Numbered from the stretch's first letter, positions 8,632 to 16,678 are shown. The stretch: DNA of 64,000 nt from Prochlorococcus sp. scB243_495K23 (GCA_000635495.1 JFLW01000086.1:103996-167995), one strand, 5' to 3'. Made by a program: numbers and translations. The notes: generated by a model from the letters alone, not told the origin.

Positions 8632-8760
8632 ATGAGAGTAAAACTTGAACCGGAAACAGCATTCATTGGCAAAAAGTTTGCATATATATTTCTAGGAATA
8701 ATATTTTCCCTGAATGCCTTCACTTTTATTTGGTTTTTCTTATTTTCAAATTTAAAATAA
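8632..8760 (+). CDS. Small single-TM protein, 42 aa
   Basis: MRVKLEPETAFIGKKFAYIFLGIIFSLNAFTFIWFFLFSNLK: a short charged N-terminus and one long hydrophobic helix (about 16-39). It lies between hli genes, so a thylakoid role is conceivable, but this is inference from position only. Function unknown. Confidence 0.5.
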   Translation: MRVKLEPETAFIGKKFAYIFLGIIFSLNAFTFIWFFLFSNLK

Positions 8761-8832
8761 ATTTATGTTTCATCTAAAACAATTAAATAATATTGTTTAA
8801 ATAAAAAGTTTTTTAAAAACTGTTATTTAAGA

Positions 8833-9039
8833 CTAAAAAATTCCTGGAATTATCTGGCCTGTTGTGACATAAGCACCTAAAAGTGCAACAAAACCAACCA
8901 TGGCCCATCTACCATTTACTTTTTCTGCATTTTGAGGATACCCATCGTAAGATACAGTTTTATCAATATAAGGCCTAGTTTCCGAAGGAAACATATTTTG
9001 CCTTCCACCTGATTCTGTTGTAACTCCTGATTTTGTCAT
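8833..9039 (-). CDS. hli: High-light-inducible protein (Hli), 68 aa
   Basis: The C-terminal half is a standard Hli module (AEKVNGRWAMVGFVALLGAYVTTGQIIPGIF) with the E-x-x-N-G-R-x-A-M-x-G-F chlorophyll-binding helix. The N-terminal extension (TKSGVTTESGGRQNMFPSETRPYIDKTVSYDGYPQ) is hydrophilic and stromal-type. It is the third hli gene within 1 kb, on the opposite strand to the pair, and closely related to them at the C-terminus. Role: photoprotection at the thylakoid membrane. Confidence 0.93.
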   Translation of the reverse strand: MTKSGVTTESGGRQNMFPSETRPYIDKTVSYDGYPQNAEKVNGRWAMVGFVALLGAYVTTGQIIPGIF

Positions 9040-9284
9040 TAAAGAAATAATAATTGTTAACTAAAGTAACACAAATATTAACTTATGTAAACCAAAATCT
9101 CCAATGAATTCCTCAAAGTATTTATGTTCTTGGTCAATATGTGACATTTCTGTTTAAAAATTCGAAAGTAAATTTTATTAATCAAATAATTTTCTAATTA
9201 TCAAACTCGCAATCATTTTTTTTTAAATAAGCATTTATACTCACAGTAAGTAATTTTACTTAGTAATATAGTTATAGCATTTAG

Positions 9285-9380
9285 GAAGTGCTTAGCTGGT
9301 TAAATCAAAAAACTGAATTAACCAAGTCGTCATGAGCTTGCTGGTGGGATACCTGCAGGCTCTTTCAATTTTAAAAGAAA
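9285..9380 (+). ncRNA. Candidate structured small RNA
   Basis: A non-coding stretch that folds strongly: GGTTAA...TTAACC (9298-9323), then a long hairpin GAGCTTGCTGGT / ACCTGCAGGCTC (9334-9362, one G-U wobble and one mismatch, loop GGGAT), then CTTTC...GAAAG with an AT-rich loop. No ORF fits, and the GC content is higher than in the flanks. This could be a trans-acting sRNA or a leader of the 33-codon ORF downstream. I cannot match it to a named Yfr RNA. Confidence 0.45.
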
Positions 9381-9496
9381 GCAAATATACTAAGCATCTA
9401 GATCATTTTAGACTAACTTAATAAAATCTCGAAGTAATACAACTAGTGTCAAAGATTTATTTATTTGCTAAATAGAAAATAGACTAAACAAAATTT

Positions 9497-9598
9497 ATGT
9501 CTTTAGATTTTATCCTCATACCATTTTGTATTTTGATTATCCTTCTTCTCTTAAATAGAGAAAATAGAATATACAAAAGAAATCAAAAAGCTAAATAA
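9497..9598 (+). CDS. Very small single-TM protein, 33 aa
   Basis: MSLDFILIPFCILIILLLLNRENRIYKRNQKAK: one TM helix followed by a strongly basic tail. Function unknown. The following 9599-10050 stretch is AT-rich and holds only a weak 32-codon ORF (9971-10069) that I do not support. Confidence 0.45.
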   Translation: MSLDFILIPFCILIILLLLNRENRIYKRNQKAK

Positions 9599-10051
9599 CT
9601 TTGTGAATTTACCAAGGATTTAGAGAAAATATAACATGCTTATATTCACATATTCACATTAATTCCAAAGTAGTTTTTAAATTTTGAGATTTTATAAAAT
9701 TAGGCTAAATTTTTACTTAAAATTAATTTTTCCCAATAGGCTATTGAGCGATTTATTTGTTTCAATTTTTCTTTGCAATGATTACACTTACAATTATTCA
9801 AAGCAATTTTTGAATACATAAATTTAAAATATTTCTTTAAATTAACCAAATTCACAGATTAAATACAAGGCCTAAATATATAAATATCTGTAGATATCTT
9901 TTTTAATTGGACTTTTAAAAACTTGGTATGAAAAAACAATTTCTATAGATAAAAAATTTTGAGATAAATAATGCCAAAAGGAAAGTTTAATACACTTAAA
10001 AATTATCTTTTATTTAGAGAAGTAAATTTATGTTTAATGAGATCTAGAAAA

Positions 10052-11245
10052 TTAAGAGGCTTTTTTTAACAAATAAAGACCTCCTGAGAATGAAGTCAAA
10101 ACTGGTAGCCAAGCTGAAATAAAGGGTGTTAAAACTCCCTTCACACCAAGTGAACTTGATAAGAAAGAAAGTACATAATATAAGAGAATCAAAATTACAC
10201 TTAACCCAAATCCTTGGCTTTTTGAAGTTCTTAGATTTTGCTTAGCACCTAAACTGCTTCCAATCAATCCAAAGACTAAGCATGCGCAGGGTAAAGTAAA
10301 TTTTTCTTGTATTCTTACGGACATTTTTCTCGCTTCCCTTGCATCACCAGTTTCTTCATAAAGTTTTTTTGCTTTAAGAGCCTGATTTAAAGTCATTTTG
10401 TTAGCGTCATCAGGAATTTTAGAAACTTTTAAAGGACCATCTCCTAAAGGATACGAATACTTTTTAAAACCTATAGTTGTTGTTTTTCCACTTTCGTCTA
10501 ATGTAATCAACTTTCCATTAGTAAATATCCATGCTGATTCTTGCCCATCAAAGATTCCTTTTTCAGCTGATAAGATTTGTTTATACCCCAAAACCGAAAA
10601 ATCAATAACAGTAACATTTTTCATAACGTTATCTTCGACTATCCTGGAAAAAAATATTTGATTTAAGAAAGTATTATTATTAGTTGATTCATTGGTATTC
10701 GGATCAGTGTAGGAACCATATCCTTTAAAAAAAATATCATGTCCTTTTTCAATAGAAACGGACTTTCCTAAGCCATCTCTTAATAAAATCTCAGAATATT
10801 TATTCGTTAAAGGAACCAAACTATTATTAAAGTAAAATGTTAATCCAGTCATAAATATCGCAAGTATGATTGCTGGAATAACCAGTCTAGAAGTTTTAAC
10901 TCCCAAACTTCTTGCAGCCAAAATTTCAGAATTAGATGACATCTTTCCATAAGCTAATAAAGTTGAAAGAAGTACAGACATAGGGAATGAAAGGACCAAA
11001 AAACCTGGTAGTTTAAGGAACATGACTTTAACTGCAAGTGTTATGGGTAAACCAAATTCAACAATTTTCCTTATCAAGTCAAACATAACCCCAACCGAAA
11101 GGGAAACTACTGTAAAAGCAGAAACTGCAAATAACAAAGGAGGTAAGAGTTGACCAAATAACCACCTATCTATGATTGGAATATTATTTATTAGTTTTGA
11201 AAAAATTTTAATATTGTTTTTATACATTATCTTGATTGAAAACAC
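10052..11245 (-). CDS. LptF/LptG family permease (YjgP/YjgQ)
   Basis: A 397-residue protein with the LptF/G layout: three TM helices in the first 130 residues (IDRWLFGQLLPPLLFAVSAFTVVSLSVGVMFDL...), a large soluble beta-rich middle domain (about 140-300, periplasmic jellyroll) and three C-terminal TM helices (about 315-395). In Gram-negative bacteria LptF/LptG with LptB form the ABC transporter that extracts lipopolysaccharide from the inner membrane; cyanobacteria usually carry one such gene. The MKIxKLPGFLVLSFPMSVLLSTLLAYGKMSSNSEI region is the family's coupling segment. The start is uncertain: MFSIKIM or the second Met. Confidence 0.85.
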   Translation of the reverse strand: MFSIKIMYKNNIKIFSKLINNIPIIDRWLFGQLLPPLLFAVSAFTVVSLSVGVMFDLIRKIVEFGLPITLAVKVMFLKLPGFLVLSFPMSVLLSTLLAYGKMSSNSEILAARSLGVKTSRLVIPAIILAIFMTGLTFYFNNSLVPLTNKYSEILLRDGLGKSVSIEKGHDIFFKGYGSYTDPNTNESTNNNTFLNQIFFSRIVEDNVMKNVTVIDFSVLGYKQILSAEKGIFDGQESAWIFTNGKLITLDESGKTTTIGFKKYSYPLGDGPLKVSKIPDDANKMTLNQALKAKKLYEETGDAREARKMSVRIQEKFTLPCACLVFGLIGSSLGAKQNLRTSKSQGFGLSVILILLYYVLSFLSSSLGVKGVLTPFISAWLPVLTSFSGGLYLLKKAS

Positions 11246-11590
11246 TTGAGACGATATTCATAAAATAGGTTGATGATTTATTATGCCAATAATCAATATT
11301 AAACAATTTAATATTAATAGTTTAAGAAAACAATTTTCATTTAACAAACCTTCTAATCAAAAATTTTAAATTTTCTCAATAGAAAGATTACAAAATTTCA
11401 TTCTCAGAAATCACCTAAAAGGATTATTTTACTTTGAAAAATTCGTATAATATTTTAATAATTTTTGATTTTAATACTCTACATTGTATGAAAAAAATAA
11501 ATTTATTTAGAGGGATATTCAGCTAGATAAATTTTGGAATCTAAAATTATAGTAATTTGAAATTAATAAAAATGTAGGGCTACTAATTAA
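11246..11590. other. Non-coding AT-rich gap
   Basis: No ORF, terminator or structured RNA that I can support is visible between the LptF/G start and the next minus-strand gene. It should contain the LptF/G promoter. T- and A-runs dominate. Confidence 0.5.
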
Positions 11591-11734
11591 CTAATTGAAC
11601 CATCCTTTTTTTTTGGCTTTAACTTTTGGTGAAGTCTGAATCTTAGGCTCTTCGTCAACTCTACCTTTGATAATCATTAAGGGAACTATTGCCCATAGAG
11701 CTAAAAATAATATCCAGAATAGGTAAATGTTCAT
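11591..11734 (-). CDS. Small single-TM protein with basic tail
   Basis: 47 residues: MNIYLFWILFLALWAIVPLMIIKGRVDEEPKIQTSPKVKAKKKGWFN. One N-terminal TM helix is followed by an acidic bend and a Lys-rich end. It is too short for the track. The form resembles conserved small Prochlorococcus membrane proteins. Function unknown. Confidence 0.55.
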   Translation of the reverse strand: MNIYLFWILFLALWAIVPLMIIKGRVDEEPKIQTSPKVKAKKKGWFN

Positions 11735-11941
11735 GCTATTAAAAATCAATATGATCATATTAAAATTAATTAAATATGATTCGTGAGTTTCTTTTTAAAG
11801 TTCTAATTTAAATGTATAATCGAATATTTATTTTAAGGAAAGCCAAATAAAATATCTAATAGATTTTATATAAATAATGAGATTGCTTAAAAAAATTTAA
11901 AAAAAGAAATTAGAAATTTTTATAAGGTAATTAAAATAATC

Positions 11942-11985
11942 GCACTCAACAAAACCACTGCTTTGCTTCAGGATGTGTGGAGTGC
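11942..11985. repeat. Hairpin repeat, copy 1 (CCACTGCTTTGCTT loop)
   Basis: GCACTC (11942-11947) pairs with GAGTGC (11980-11985) around the 14-mer CCACTGCTTTGCTT. The same 14-mer recurs at 40738-40751 inside a different but equally complementary stem, so the fold rather than the stem sequence is conserved. It lies upstream of the zinc-ribbon ORF, in a gap with no other coding content (11735-12076). Confidence 0.55.
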
Positions 11986-12076
11986 ATATTTATAATGACA
12001 CGATAATTTTTTTTTCGTGAATCTTGTTAAATCAAACTTTTGCTTATCTAAAATAGAATTAAAAATTAATAGCAAA

Positions 12077-12232
12077 ATGAAAATATGTGATTTATGTCAT
12101 AAGCCAGATAAAATTCATTACAGAGTGAAATCCATAATTCATAGAGACTGGATTTTTTGTTGTAAAGAATGTTGGATTGTAATTTCTAAACATAATGATT
12201 ATTCCTACGGTGGCACAAGAAAGTCCAAATAA
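12077..12232 (+). CDS. Small zinc-ribbon protein
   Basis: From the internal ATG at 12077, a 51-residue protein with two Cys pairs, CDLC and CCKEC (MKICDLCHKPDKIHYRVKSIIHRDWIFCCKECW). It probably binds one zinc as a treble-clef or ribbon. I prefer this start to the track's GTG at 12017 because the extra N-terminus is Asn/Lys-rich and unlike a folded domain. Cargo or partner unknown. Confidence 0.6.
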   Translation: MKICDLCHKPDKIHYRVKSIIHRDWIFCCKECWIVISKHNDYSYGGTRKSK

Positions 12233-12426
12233 TAAATTTCCCTAAAAAATAATATGGAAAAAACAATCAAATAATTAGAGACTTAGAAATCTATAAATTT
12301 CTTTAAATAAGAACTTGACAATTAATGATGATATTTAAAAATGATTTATGAAATTTACCAACAAAAATAACTTTCTTTTTTTTTCTTTGATTTATCTTTT
12401 TAATGTACTTTTTTTGTAATAGAGTC

Positions 12427-12876
12427 TTGTCTTATTTTGCTAAACCAAACTTTGTAGTTTATGACGAATGGTTTGATAATGATTTTCAAAAAACTAAACT
12501 TAATATTAAAAATAAAAAAATAACAAATATTTCAAAAATTCATGAATTTTTTTATGAGCAATCGAATTACAAAGTTGGTGCCTCTGAAAATAACTTACAG
12601 ATAGACATTCATGAAAATAGGGATGAACTATTTAATAATTATTATTTTGAAAACGATTCTGAAATATATGATTCATTATCAAATAAAAAATTTCCATTCT
12701 TTGGAAAAATTACCAAAAACAAACTTAACTTTAATATAAAAAATAAAATAATTTATACTTTATCAATTTTTGGATTTGTAATTATCTTTGGATTACTAAT
12801 AGTTTTTATTTCGCAATCTAAAAAAAATAAATCGTCCATAACAAATGAATCAATTTTATTAGAAAAAAGATTTTGA
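12427..12876 (+). CDS. Membrane-anchored hypothetical protein (paralogue of 40.4 kb gene)
   Basis: The track starts at 12403, but comparison with the minus-strand protein at 40341-40541 (MTYFAEPNYIEYDLWFD) argues for the TTG at 12427, giving (M)SYFAKPNFVVYDEWFD. The protein is hydrophilic and Asn/Lys/Glu-rich over about 110 residues, then has one TM helix (IIYTLSIFGFVIIFGLLIVFI) and a short basic tail, so it is probably C-tail anchored. The paralogue keeps only the N-terminal half. Function unknown. Confidence 0.6.
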   Translation: MSYFAKPNFVVYDEWFDNDFQKTKLNIKNKKITNISKIHEFFYEQSNYKVGASENNLQIDIHENRDELFNNYYFENDSEIYDSLSNKKFPFFGKITKNKLNFNIKNKIIYTLSIFGFVIIFGLLIVFISQSKKNKSSITNESILLEKRF

Positions 12877-12880
12877 TTTT

Positions 12881-13357
12881 CTAAAAAAAGTCATTAATTT
12901 CTTTTTTTATAGATTTATATTCTAAATTAATTTCTTTAATAAATTTATCCACTTCTTTTTTATTATTCTTATATTCATTTATTTTTTGTTTGGTTTTCTC
13001 ATAGAAAATGGATTCAAATTTTCCTGGACTTACCTCCTCAATCCAATATCCTGCTAAACAATAAATTTGATTTGGAACAACAGTTATAATAAATAATTTT
13101 TTGGAATTTTTATATTGATCAATTATCTTATTAGCGAAATTACCTTTAGTTTTGTTAGTCCCAAATAGAGTAATATCTTTTGCTAAAGACTTAAAATTCT
13201 TCGATAGATTCTTACTTTTTTCTAATGTATTTCTAGAAATTATTTTTTCTAGAGAATAACAATAATCGAAAAAATTAGTATTTTCTTTTTTTGAAGGATA
13301 TATAGTTATTAGAGAACTAAAAAGTAAAAAAGAAGTTAAAATAAATTTTTTAAACAT
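12881..13357 (-). CDS. Exported hypothetical protein, 158 aa
   Basis: Begins with a signal peptide or anchor (MFKKFILTSFLLFSSLITIYPSKKE); the rest is hydrophilic and Lys/Asn-rich with predicted helices and two cysteines (FFDYCYSLEK, NQIYCLAG). The C-terminus is a Lys/Glu helix (KEVDKFIKEINLEYKSIKKEIN). It converges tail-to-tail with the 12.4 kb gene, leaving a four-base gap. No family recognised. Confidence 0.55.
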   Translation of the reverse strand: MFKKFILTSFLLFSSLITIYPSKKENTNFFDYCYSLEKIISRNTLEKSKNLSKNFKSLAKDITLFGTNKTKGNFANKIIDQYKNSKKLFIITVVPNQIYCLAGYWIEEVSPGKFESIFYEKTKQKINEYKNNKKEVDKFIKEINLEYKSIKKEINDFF

Positions 13358-13554
13358 TTAATTTTAATTAAATTTATCATTTCATAAATATAAAAAGACA
13401 ATGCGTAAATTACTATTAATTACCTTAAAAAGATTCACATTAATTAAAAAGATTTCTATTAATTGAGCTAAACCTTTTTGAGAAGAATTTAAAAGTATTT
13501 CGGACTAGTAAAGTATCTATCAAACACATAAAATTTTTTTCGTATAATAAGATT

Positions 13555-13935
13555 ATGAAAAATTCTTTTTTTAAAAATAAAAGTTTCAAATCTTTTTTAG
13601 ATTTTTTTTCAAGATTATCAATTTCAGCAATATTTATCTCAGCAATACCAGGCAAAATAAATGATTTTGAAAGAACAGTTGAATATATTTCTTCAAAAGG
13701 TATTCCAGAACCAATTTCATCTATTCTTCTCGTGGGAGCAATTATATGTCTTATCTTGGGTTCTGGATTTTTTATATTTGGGGAAAATCAAAAAATCGGT
13801 TCGGTCTTTTTATTACTATTTATTATTCCAACAACAATAATTTTTCATTTATTCCCTTTTCATCAAAGAGCAGTATTTATGAATCTCGCGTTGATAGGTG
13901 GATTAATTATTACTGCAATAAGGGAACCAAAATAA
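13555..13935 (+). CDS. DoxX family membrane protein
   Basis: 126 residues with four TM helices and the DoxX pattern: RLSISAIFISAIPGKINDFERTVEYISSKGIPEP, then GAIICLILGSGFFIFGENQKIGSVFLLLFIIPTTIIFHLFPF and NLALIGGLIITA. DoxX-type proteins are small quinone-related or redox-associated membrane proteins; no specific substrate can be given. The overlapping ORFs at 13440 (-) and 13746 (+) are shadows. Confidence 0.78.
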   Translation: MKNSFFKNKSFKSFLDFFSRLSISAIFISAIPGKINDFERTVEYISSKGIPEPISSILLVGAIICLILGSGFFIFGENQKIGSVFLLLFIIPTTIIFHLFPFHQRAVFMNLALIGGLIITAIREPK

Positions 13936-13966
13936 ATTACTTAATTAAAGAAACCTAAATATTTTT

Positions 13967-14161
13967 TTATTTTTTCTCTCTTAATTCTGGGAAGCAATTT
14001 GCAATATGAATTAATTCATAAACCTCTTTGCTATCGTATTTTTTATGAGGGATTCCACTTCCCACCTCTATGCCTCTCTCTTTCATCTTCTTTAATATCA
14101 GTTCTTGTCTTTGCATACTTGACAAAGACTTAAATCTTTTAGTTCGTTCTTCTTTATTCAC
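13967..14161 (-). CDS. Small basic hypothetical protein, 64 aa
   Basis: MNKEERTKRFKSLSSMQRQELILKKMKERGIEVGSGIPHKKYDSKEVYELIHIANCFPELREKK. A highly charged N-terminal helix is followed by a short alpha/beta-looking segment. Soluble, no TM. It converges with the DoxX gene. Family not recognised, though the composition looks like a real conserved protein. Confidence 0.6.
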   Translation of the reverse strand: MNKEERTKRFKSLSSMQRQELILKKMKERGIEVGSGIPHKKYDSKEVYELIHIANCFPELREKK

Positions 14162-14408
14162 TAGATTTTAATTCAGTTAAACTTTATTGTTAAGGTTATA
14201 TCGATTAGCGATTCATTAAATAAGTAAGAAAGCCAGTAAATGTAAGTAATTTAAATCCAATAAAGAAAGGCAAATATTTTTTGACCTTTTTGCCAACCGG
14301 CATTAATTTGTTTAATGAATTGATCATGACTTACATTAAAATTCTAATTTTTACAAATATCCTAACGAATTTTTTTTAGAATTATTCCATTTGATTTGTA
14401 CATTTTTA

Positions 14409-14447
14409 ATAGTAGATCTAAAATAGAAGGGTTATGTCCCTTTTTTT
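14409..14447 (+). promoter_or_regulatory. Leader hairpin directly before start codon (variant without GACAGTC)
   Basis: TAGTAGATCTAAAATAGAAGGGTTATGTCCCTTTTTTTATG. It contains the AGATCTAAAATA segment seen in the repeated leaders, then AAGGG-loop-CCCTT and seven T, with the ATG of the 14448 gene immediately after. The GATTGACAGTC part is absent. It is probably the same type of promoter plus 5' hairpin as at 17.5, 24.4 and 26.2 kb. Confidence 0.5.
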
Positions 14448-14834
14448 ATGAATGATAAAGAAACAATAATTTCATTATTAAATGAGTTTGCCAATCCAAA
14501 AAAAATGGCCTCTTTTTTTCTTGACAATGCGACTCCAGATTTTTTATTCATAAGACCGAGTGGTAATCCTATAGATGCAAAAGAGTTCGAACAAATGATT
14601 ACTGATGAAATTATTCAAGAAAAGGCAGAAATAACTAAAATTCACCGATTCGAATTTTTAAGCGAAAATATAGTAATGTGCATTTTTACACTAGGTTCAA
14701 AATTTACTTATAAAGGAACACCTAATGATGACTTACCAACAGTTACGTCAATTTTTAAAAAAGTAAATAATTTTTGGAAAATTCACTGGATGCAAAGATC
14801 TACAGGAAATTCGGATTTATCTTTATGGGATTAG
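14448..14834 (+). CDS. NTF2-like protein (DUF3804-type)
   Basis: 128 residues with the NTF2/SnoaL-like order: an N-terminal helix (KETIISLLNEFANPKKMASFFLDNATPDFLFIRPSGNPID), then strands with FEFLSENIVMCIFTLGSKFTYKGT, and a final FWKIHWMQRSTG strand. This fits small DUF3804-type cyanobacterial proteins with a single cone-shaped domain. Ligand and role unknown. A 29-codon TM peptide gene overlaps its end. Confidence 0.68.
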   Translation: MNDKETIISLLNEFANPKKMASFFLDNATPDFLFIRPSGNPIDAKEFEQMITDEIIQEKAEITKIHRFEFLSENIVMCIFTLGSKFTYKGTPNDDLPTVTSIFKKVNNFWKIHWMQRSTGNSDLSLWD

Positions 14835-14914
14835 CAAAGTTAATAGCACTTTTAATGGTGCTACTACTTGTAGGAAGTTCTTTTGTTGGTTTAATTTTGT
14901 ATTTTATAAAATAA
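14825..14914 (+). CDS. Tiny single-TM peptide, 29 aa
   Basis: MGLAKLIALLMVLLLVGSSFVGLILYFIK starts ten bases inside the end of the NTF2-like gene and ends before a hairpin. It is almost entirely one TM helix with a small-residue face (GSS). Its size is that of a PetN/PsbT-type subunit, but no homology is claimed. It is probably translated by coupling. Confidence 0.45.
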   Translation: MGLAKLIALLMVLLLVGSSFVGLILYFIK

Positions 14915-14936
14915 GTAGATCAAATAAATAATACCC

Positions 14937-14972
14937 AGTAATTATTTCTTTTTAGAAAATAATTGCTTCTTT
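14937..14972 (+). terminator. Terminator after NTF2-like operon
   Basis: AGTAATTATTT / AAATAATTGCT stem around a CTTTTTAG loop, followed by TCTTTTATG. It lies 23 bases after the TM-peptide stop, so it probably ends the 14448-14914 mRNA. Confidence 0.55.
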
Positions 14973-14992
14973 TATGCTGAGTAATTTGATTT

Positions 14993-15120
14993 TCAGGTAA
15001 AAATAAAAACTTTAGACAGACTAACGCCTATATCTAAAGCCAATAAAGCAATTAGTAACTTACTCATTTTTTAGAACTCTCAACTATTTTTTTGTAAAGT
15101 TCCTCAGAAATAGGTTGCAT
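14993..15120 (-). CDS. Two overlapping micro-ORFs (18 and 24 aa)
   Basis: On the minus strand, MQPISEELYKKIVESSKK (15120-15064) overlaps by ATGA with MSKLLIALLALDIGVSLSKVFIFT (15067-14993), a TM peptide. The stop/start overlap matches other tiny operons here, but the ORFs are so short that chance is possible. The 15121-15310 gap contains nothing else that I can support. Confidence 0.3.
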
Positions 15121-15310
15121 AACCTTTTAAAAATCTAATTACAAATTAATAATTTTAAAATTAATTTCTCGTTACTAAATATACGAATATATGAATTTTT
15201 AAATAGGCAAAAAATATATTCAATATAAGTTCTTCTTATAAAGTATAAATAAATACTTAATCCAAAAACGTCAATAAATGTCCAAACTTTTTTAAAATAA
15301 ATTAAAAATC

Positions 15311-15412
15311 CTATTTTAAGTAAATAGATCCTCTATAAGTAAGCTTTATAATCTTTTCTTCTTGTTTTCTACAATAGACGAATGACTTTCCATTGAAATA
15401 CATGTTTACCAT
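15311..15412 (-). CDS. Micro-protein with DUF4278-like end
   Basis: 33 residues, MVNMYFNGKSFVYCRKQEEKIIKLTYRGSIYLK. The LTYRGSIY end matches the core of DUF4278, a short cyanobacterial beta motif. An FNGKSFVYC block precedes it. It is too short for the track. It is preceded by a long, strongly folding leader on the same strand, which suggests regulated expression. Confidence 0.55.
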   Translation of the reverse strand: MVNMYFNGKSFVYCRKQEEKIIKLTYRGSIYLK

Positions 15413-15515
15413 GATGCAGCTCCTAAACTTGCTCAAGTCCCCGTCCTATGGCTTGAGTCGTACTGCGGTCTATCAGATGGTAGATCGGACGATTTTGTAG
15501 TATTCACTACAATCT
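15413..15515 (-). promoter_or_regulatory. Structured 5' leader / candidate cis-regulatory RNA
   Basis: On the minus strand the leader reads through three hairpins: ATTGTAGT-GAAT-ACTACAA (near 15512-15495), GATCTA...TAGACC, and CTCAAG-CCATAGGACGGGGA-CTTGAG, ending AGTTTAGGAGCTGCATC before the ATG. The last part holds an AGGAG Shine-Dalgarno. Its GC content is far above its surroundings. It looks like a riboswitch-type or attenuating leader for the 33-aa protein. I could not match it to the glutamine (downstream-peptide) or another known class by eye. Confidence 0.5.
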
Positions 15516-15548
15516 ATTTATAAAGTATTTATACTTAGATGTCAACAA

Positions 15549-15695
15549 TTAATAGAAACTAAACTTAAATTTAAAAGTAGATTCGGCTCTCATAAACTCC
15601 CGAACAAGAATAAAGAACATATAACTACGAGTAACTCCCATAAAAACTGAAACAAATGCTAGAACTACACAAATGGGGCAATGTTGGAATCCCAT
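15549..15695 (-). CDS. Small membrane protein, 48 aa
   Basis: MGFQHCPICVVLAFVSVFMGVTRSYMFFILVREFMRAESTFKFKFSFY. It has an HCPIC motif next to an N-terminal TM segment and a second weaker hydrophobic segment. Its ATG overlaps the previous stop by one base (TAATG), so it is coupled to the 38-aa gene upstream. Confidence 0.5.
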   Translation of the reverse strand: MGFQHCPICVVLAFVSVFMGVTRSYMFFILVREFMRAESTFKFKFSFY

Positions 15696-15811
15696 TATTT
15701 ATTTTCCAATATAAATTTCAATTCAGCCTCTGCATTAAGAATATCTATTCTTCTCTTGAGCAGTTTAAAAAATTTAATTATTTTTTTCAAAATTAAACCC
15801 TCTTTAGGCAT
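15695..15811 (-). CDS. Small basic helical protein, 38 aa
   Basis: MPKEGLILKKIIKFFKLLKRRIDILNAEAELKFILENK: a strongly amphipathic Lys/Ile/Leu helix, soluble or peripheral. It is the first gene of a two-gene minus-strand operon with a TAATG junction. Function unknown. Confidence 0.5.
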   Translation of the reverse strand: MPKEGLILKKIIKFFKLLKRRIDILNAEAELKFILENK

Positions 15812-16021
15812 CAATAATAATATTATTTAAAAATGAATATATCAATGAGCAAAAATACTGAAGCCATTGATATAAAAAAAGTTTCGTAGCAAATTTATAC
15901 AATAAACAACACCAACATATGCTCAGATACTCTTGCTCAATTAGCTTATTCAGAGTCAAATATTAAATTGGTGATCTAATTACCTTGCAATGCTATTTTT
16001 CTTTTTCTAAAAAAATAGAGA

Positions 16022-16056
16022 GGACTAAAGTTCAATACTCCACGTGGATTTAGTCC
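16022..16056. other. Perfect 8-bp hairpin with nested palindrome
   Basis: GGACTAAA / TTTAGTCC stem; the loop holds the palindrome TCCACGTGGA. There is no T tract on either side, so it is not a standard terminator. The 15812-16203 gap has no ORF that I can support, so this may be an RNA element or operator. Confidence 0.35.
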
Positions 16057-16203
16057 GTTGCCTAAAGCCTGAGAGTGCAAATTTTTCTTAACTAATATGC
16101 AAGTATGCTTTATGAGGTAAATATCTTGATTGCGTAATAAATTTATTATGTATATTGCTATTACAAAATTGATGAGTTTATTTAAATTAGTTACTAAATC
16201 CTC

Positions 16204-16323
16204 GTGGAGAAAGCTTTAGTAAATTTCTTTTATTGGTTACTGATAAGATCAGCCGAATCTCATTATGGAGAATCATTTGTATCTGTAGAAATTCCATCTA
16301 ATTCAATCAAAAGTTTTTATTGA
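16204..16323 (+). CDS. Small protein of SAES-YG family, copy 1 (GTG start)
   Basis: 39 residues from GTG: (M)EKALVNFFYWLLIRSAESHYGESFVSVEIPSNSIKSFY. It is clearly paralogous to the 35-aa protein at 21009 (MEKSFLNFIYWILVKSAESYYGDSLKTEVPHTPYF). The pairwise match supports both ORFs and this GTG start. The N-terminal half is hydrophobic and aromatic (peripheral or short TM), followed by a conserved SAESxYGxS turn. Function unknown. Confidence 0.62.
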   Translation: MEKALVNFFYWLLIRSAESHYGESFVSVEIPSNSIKSFY

Positions 16324-16468
16324 TTTTATAAAGTTTTAAATACTTAAATTCATAGCTTTCTGAAAATTTAATAACTAATTTGAGTTAAGTTGGTTAATTA
16401 TCTCTATTGCAAATAAAAGTAAGGTTGTTAATCTTGCACTTAAAGAAGAAACTTAATTTCTTAAACTG

Positions 16469-16678
16469 ATGCAATTTGATCATTTAAATTTCAATGAAGA
16501 CGATGGCCTCATGTCCATAGAAGATTTAAGGGCTTTACGTCTTCGAAAAAAGAAAATTGAAAGTGATAAGAAAGCTAGAAAGTATATCCTGGATATAAAT
16601 CAAAGATATAGAAAAATGAGTACCCGCAAAAGTAATAACTTTTTAAGGAAAATGAACCCTTTTAAAAAGGCCGCATAA
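16469..16678 (+). CDS. Small basic helical protein (paralogue of 46.4 kb gene)
   Basis: 69 residues. The C-terminal half, KARKYILDINQRYRKMSTRKSNNFLRKMNP, matches the minus-strand protein at 46433-46642 (SRAHISEINQRYNKMKDRNRKNFLKKAS), also exactly 69 residues. Both have a middle segment of the type LxxLRxLKxRxxKIE. Highly charged and helical, so possibly nucleic-acid binding (inference from charge only). Confidence 0.68.
   Translation: MQFDHLNFNEDDGLMSIEDLRALRLRKKKIESDKKARKYILDINQRYRKMSTRKSNNFLRKMNPFKKAA

Noticed and set aside
9971-10069. 32-codon ORF MPKGKFNTLKNYLLF...
   Set aside because: Overlaps the end of the LptF/G gene and has no paralogue or ribosome site.
10398-10661. 87-aa plus-strand ORF
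   Set aside because: Shadow of the LptF/G periplasmic domain.
11955-11968. CCACTG as a cobalamin-riboswitch B12 box
   Set aside because: The element is only about 45 bases and lacks the other conserved segments; the same block recurs far from any B12-related gene.
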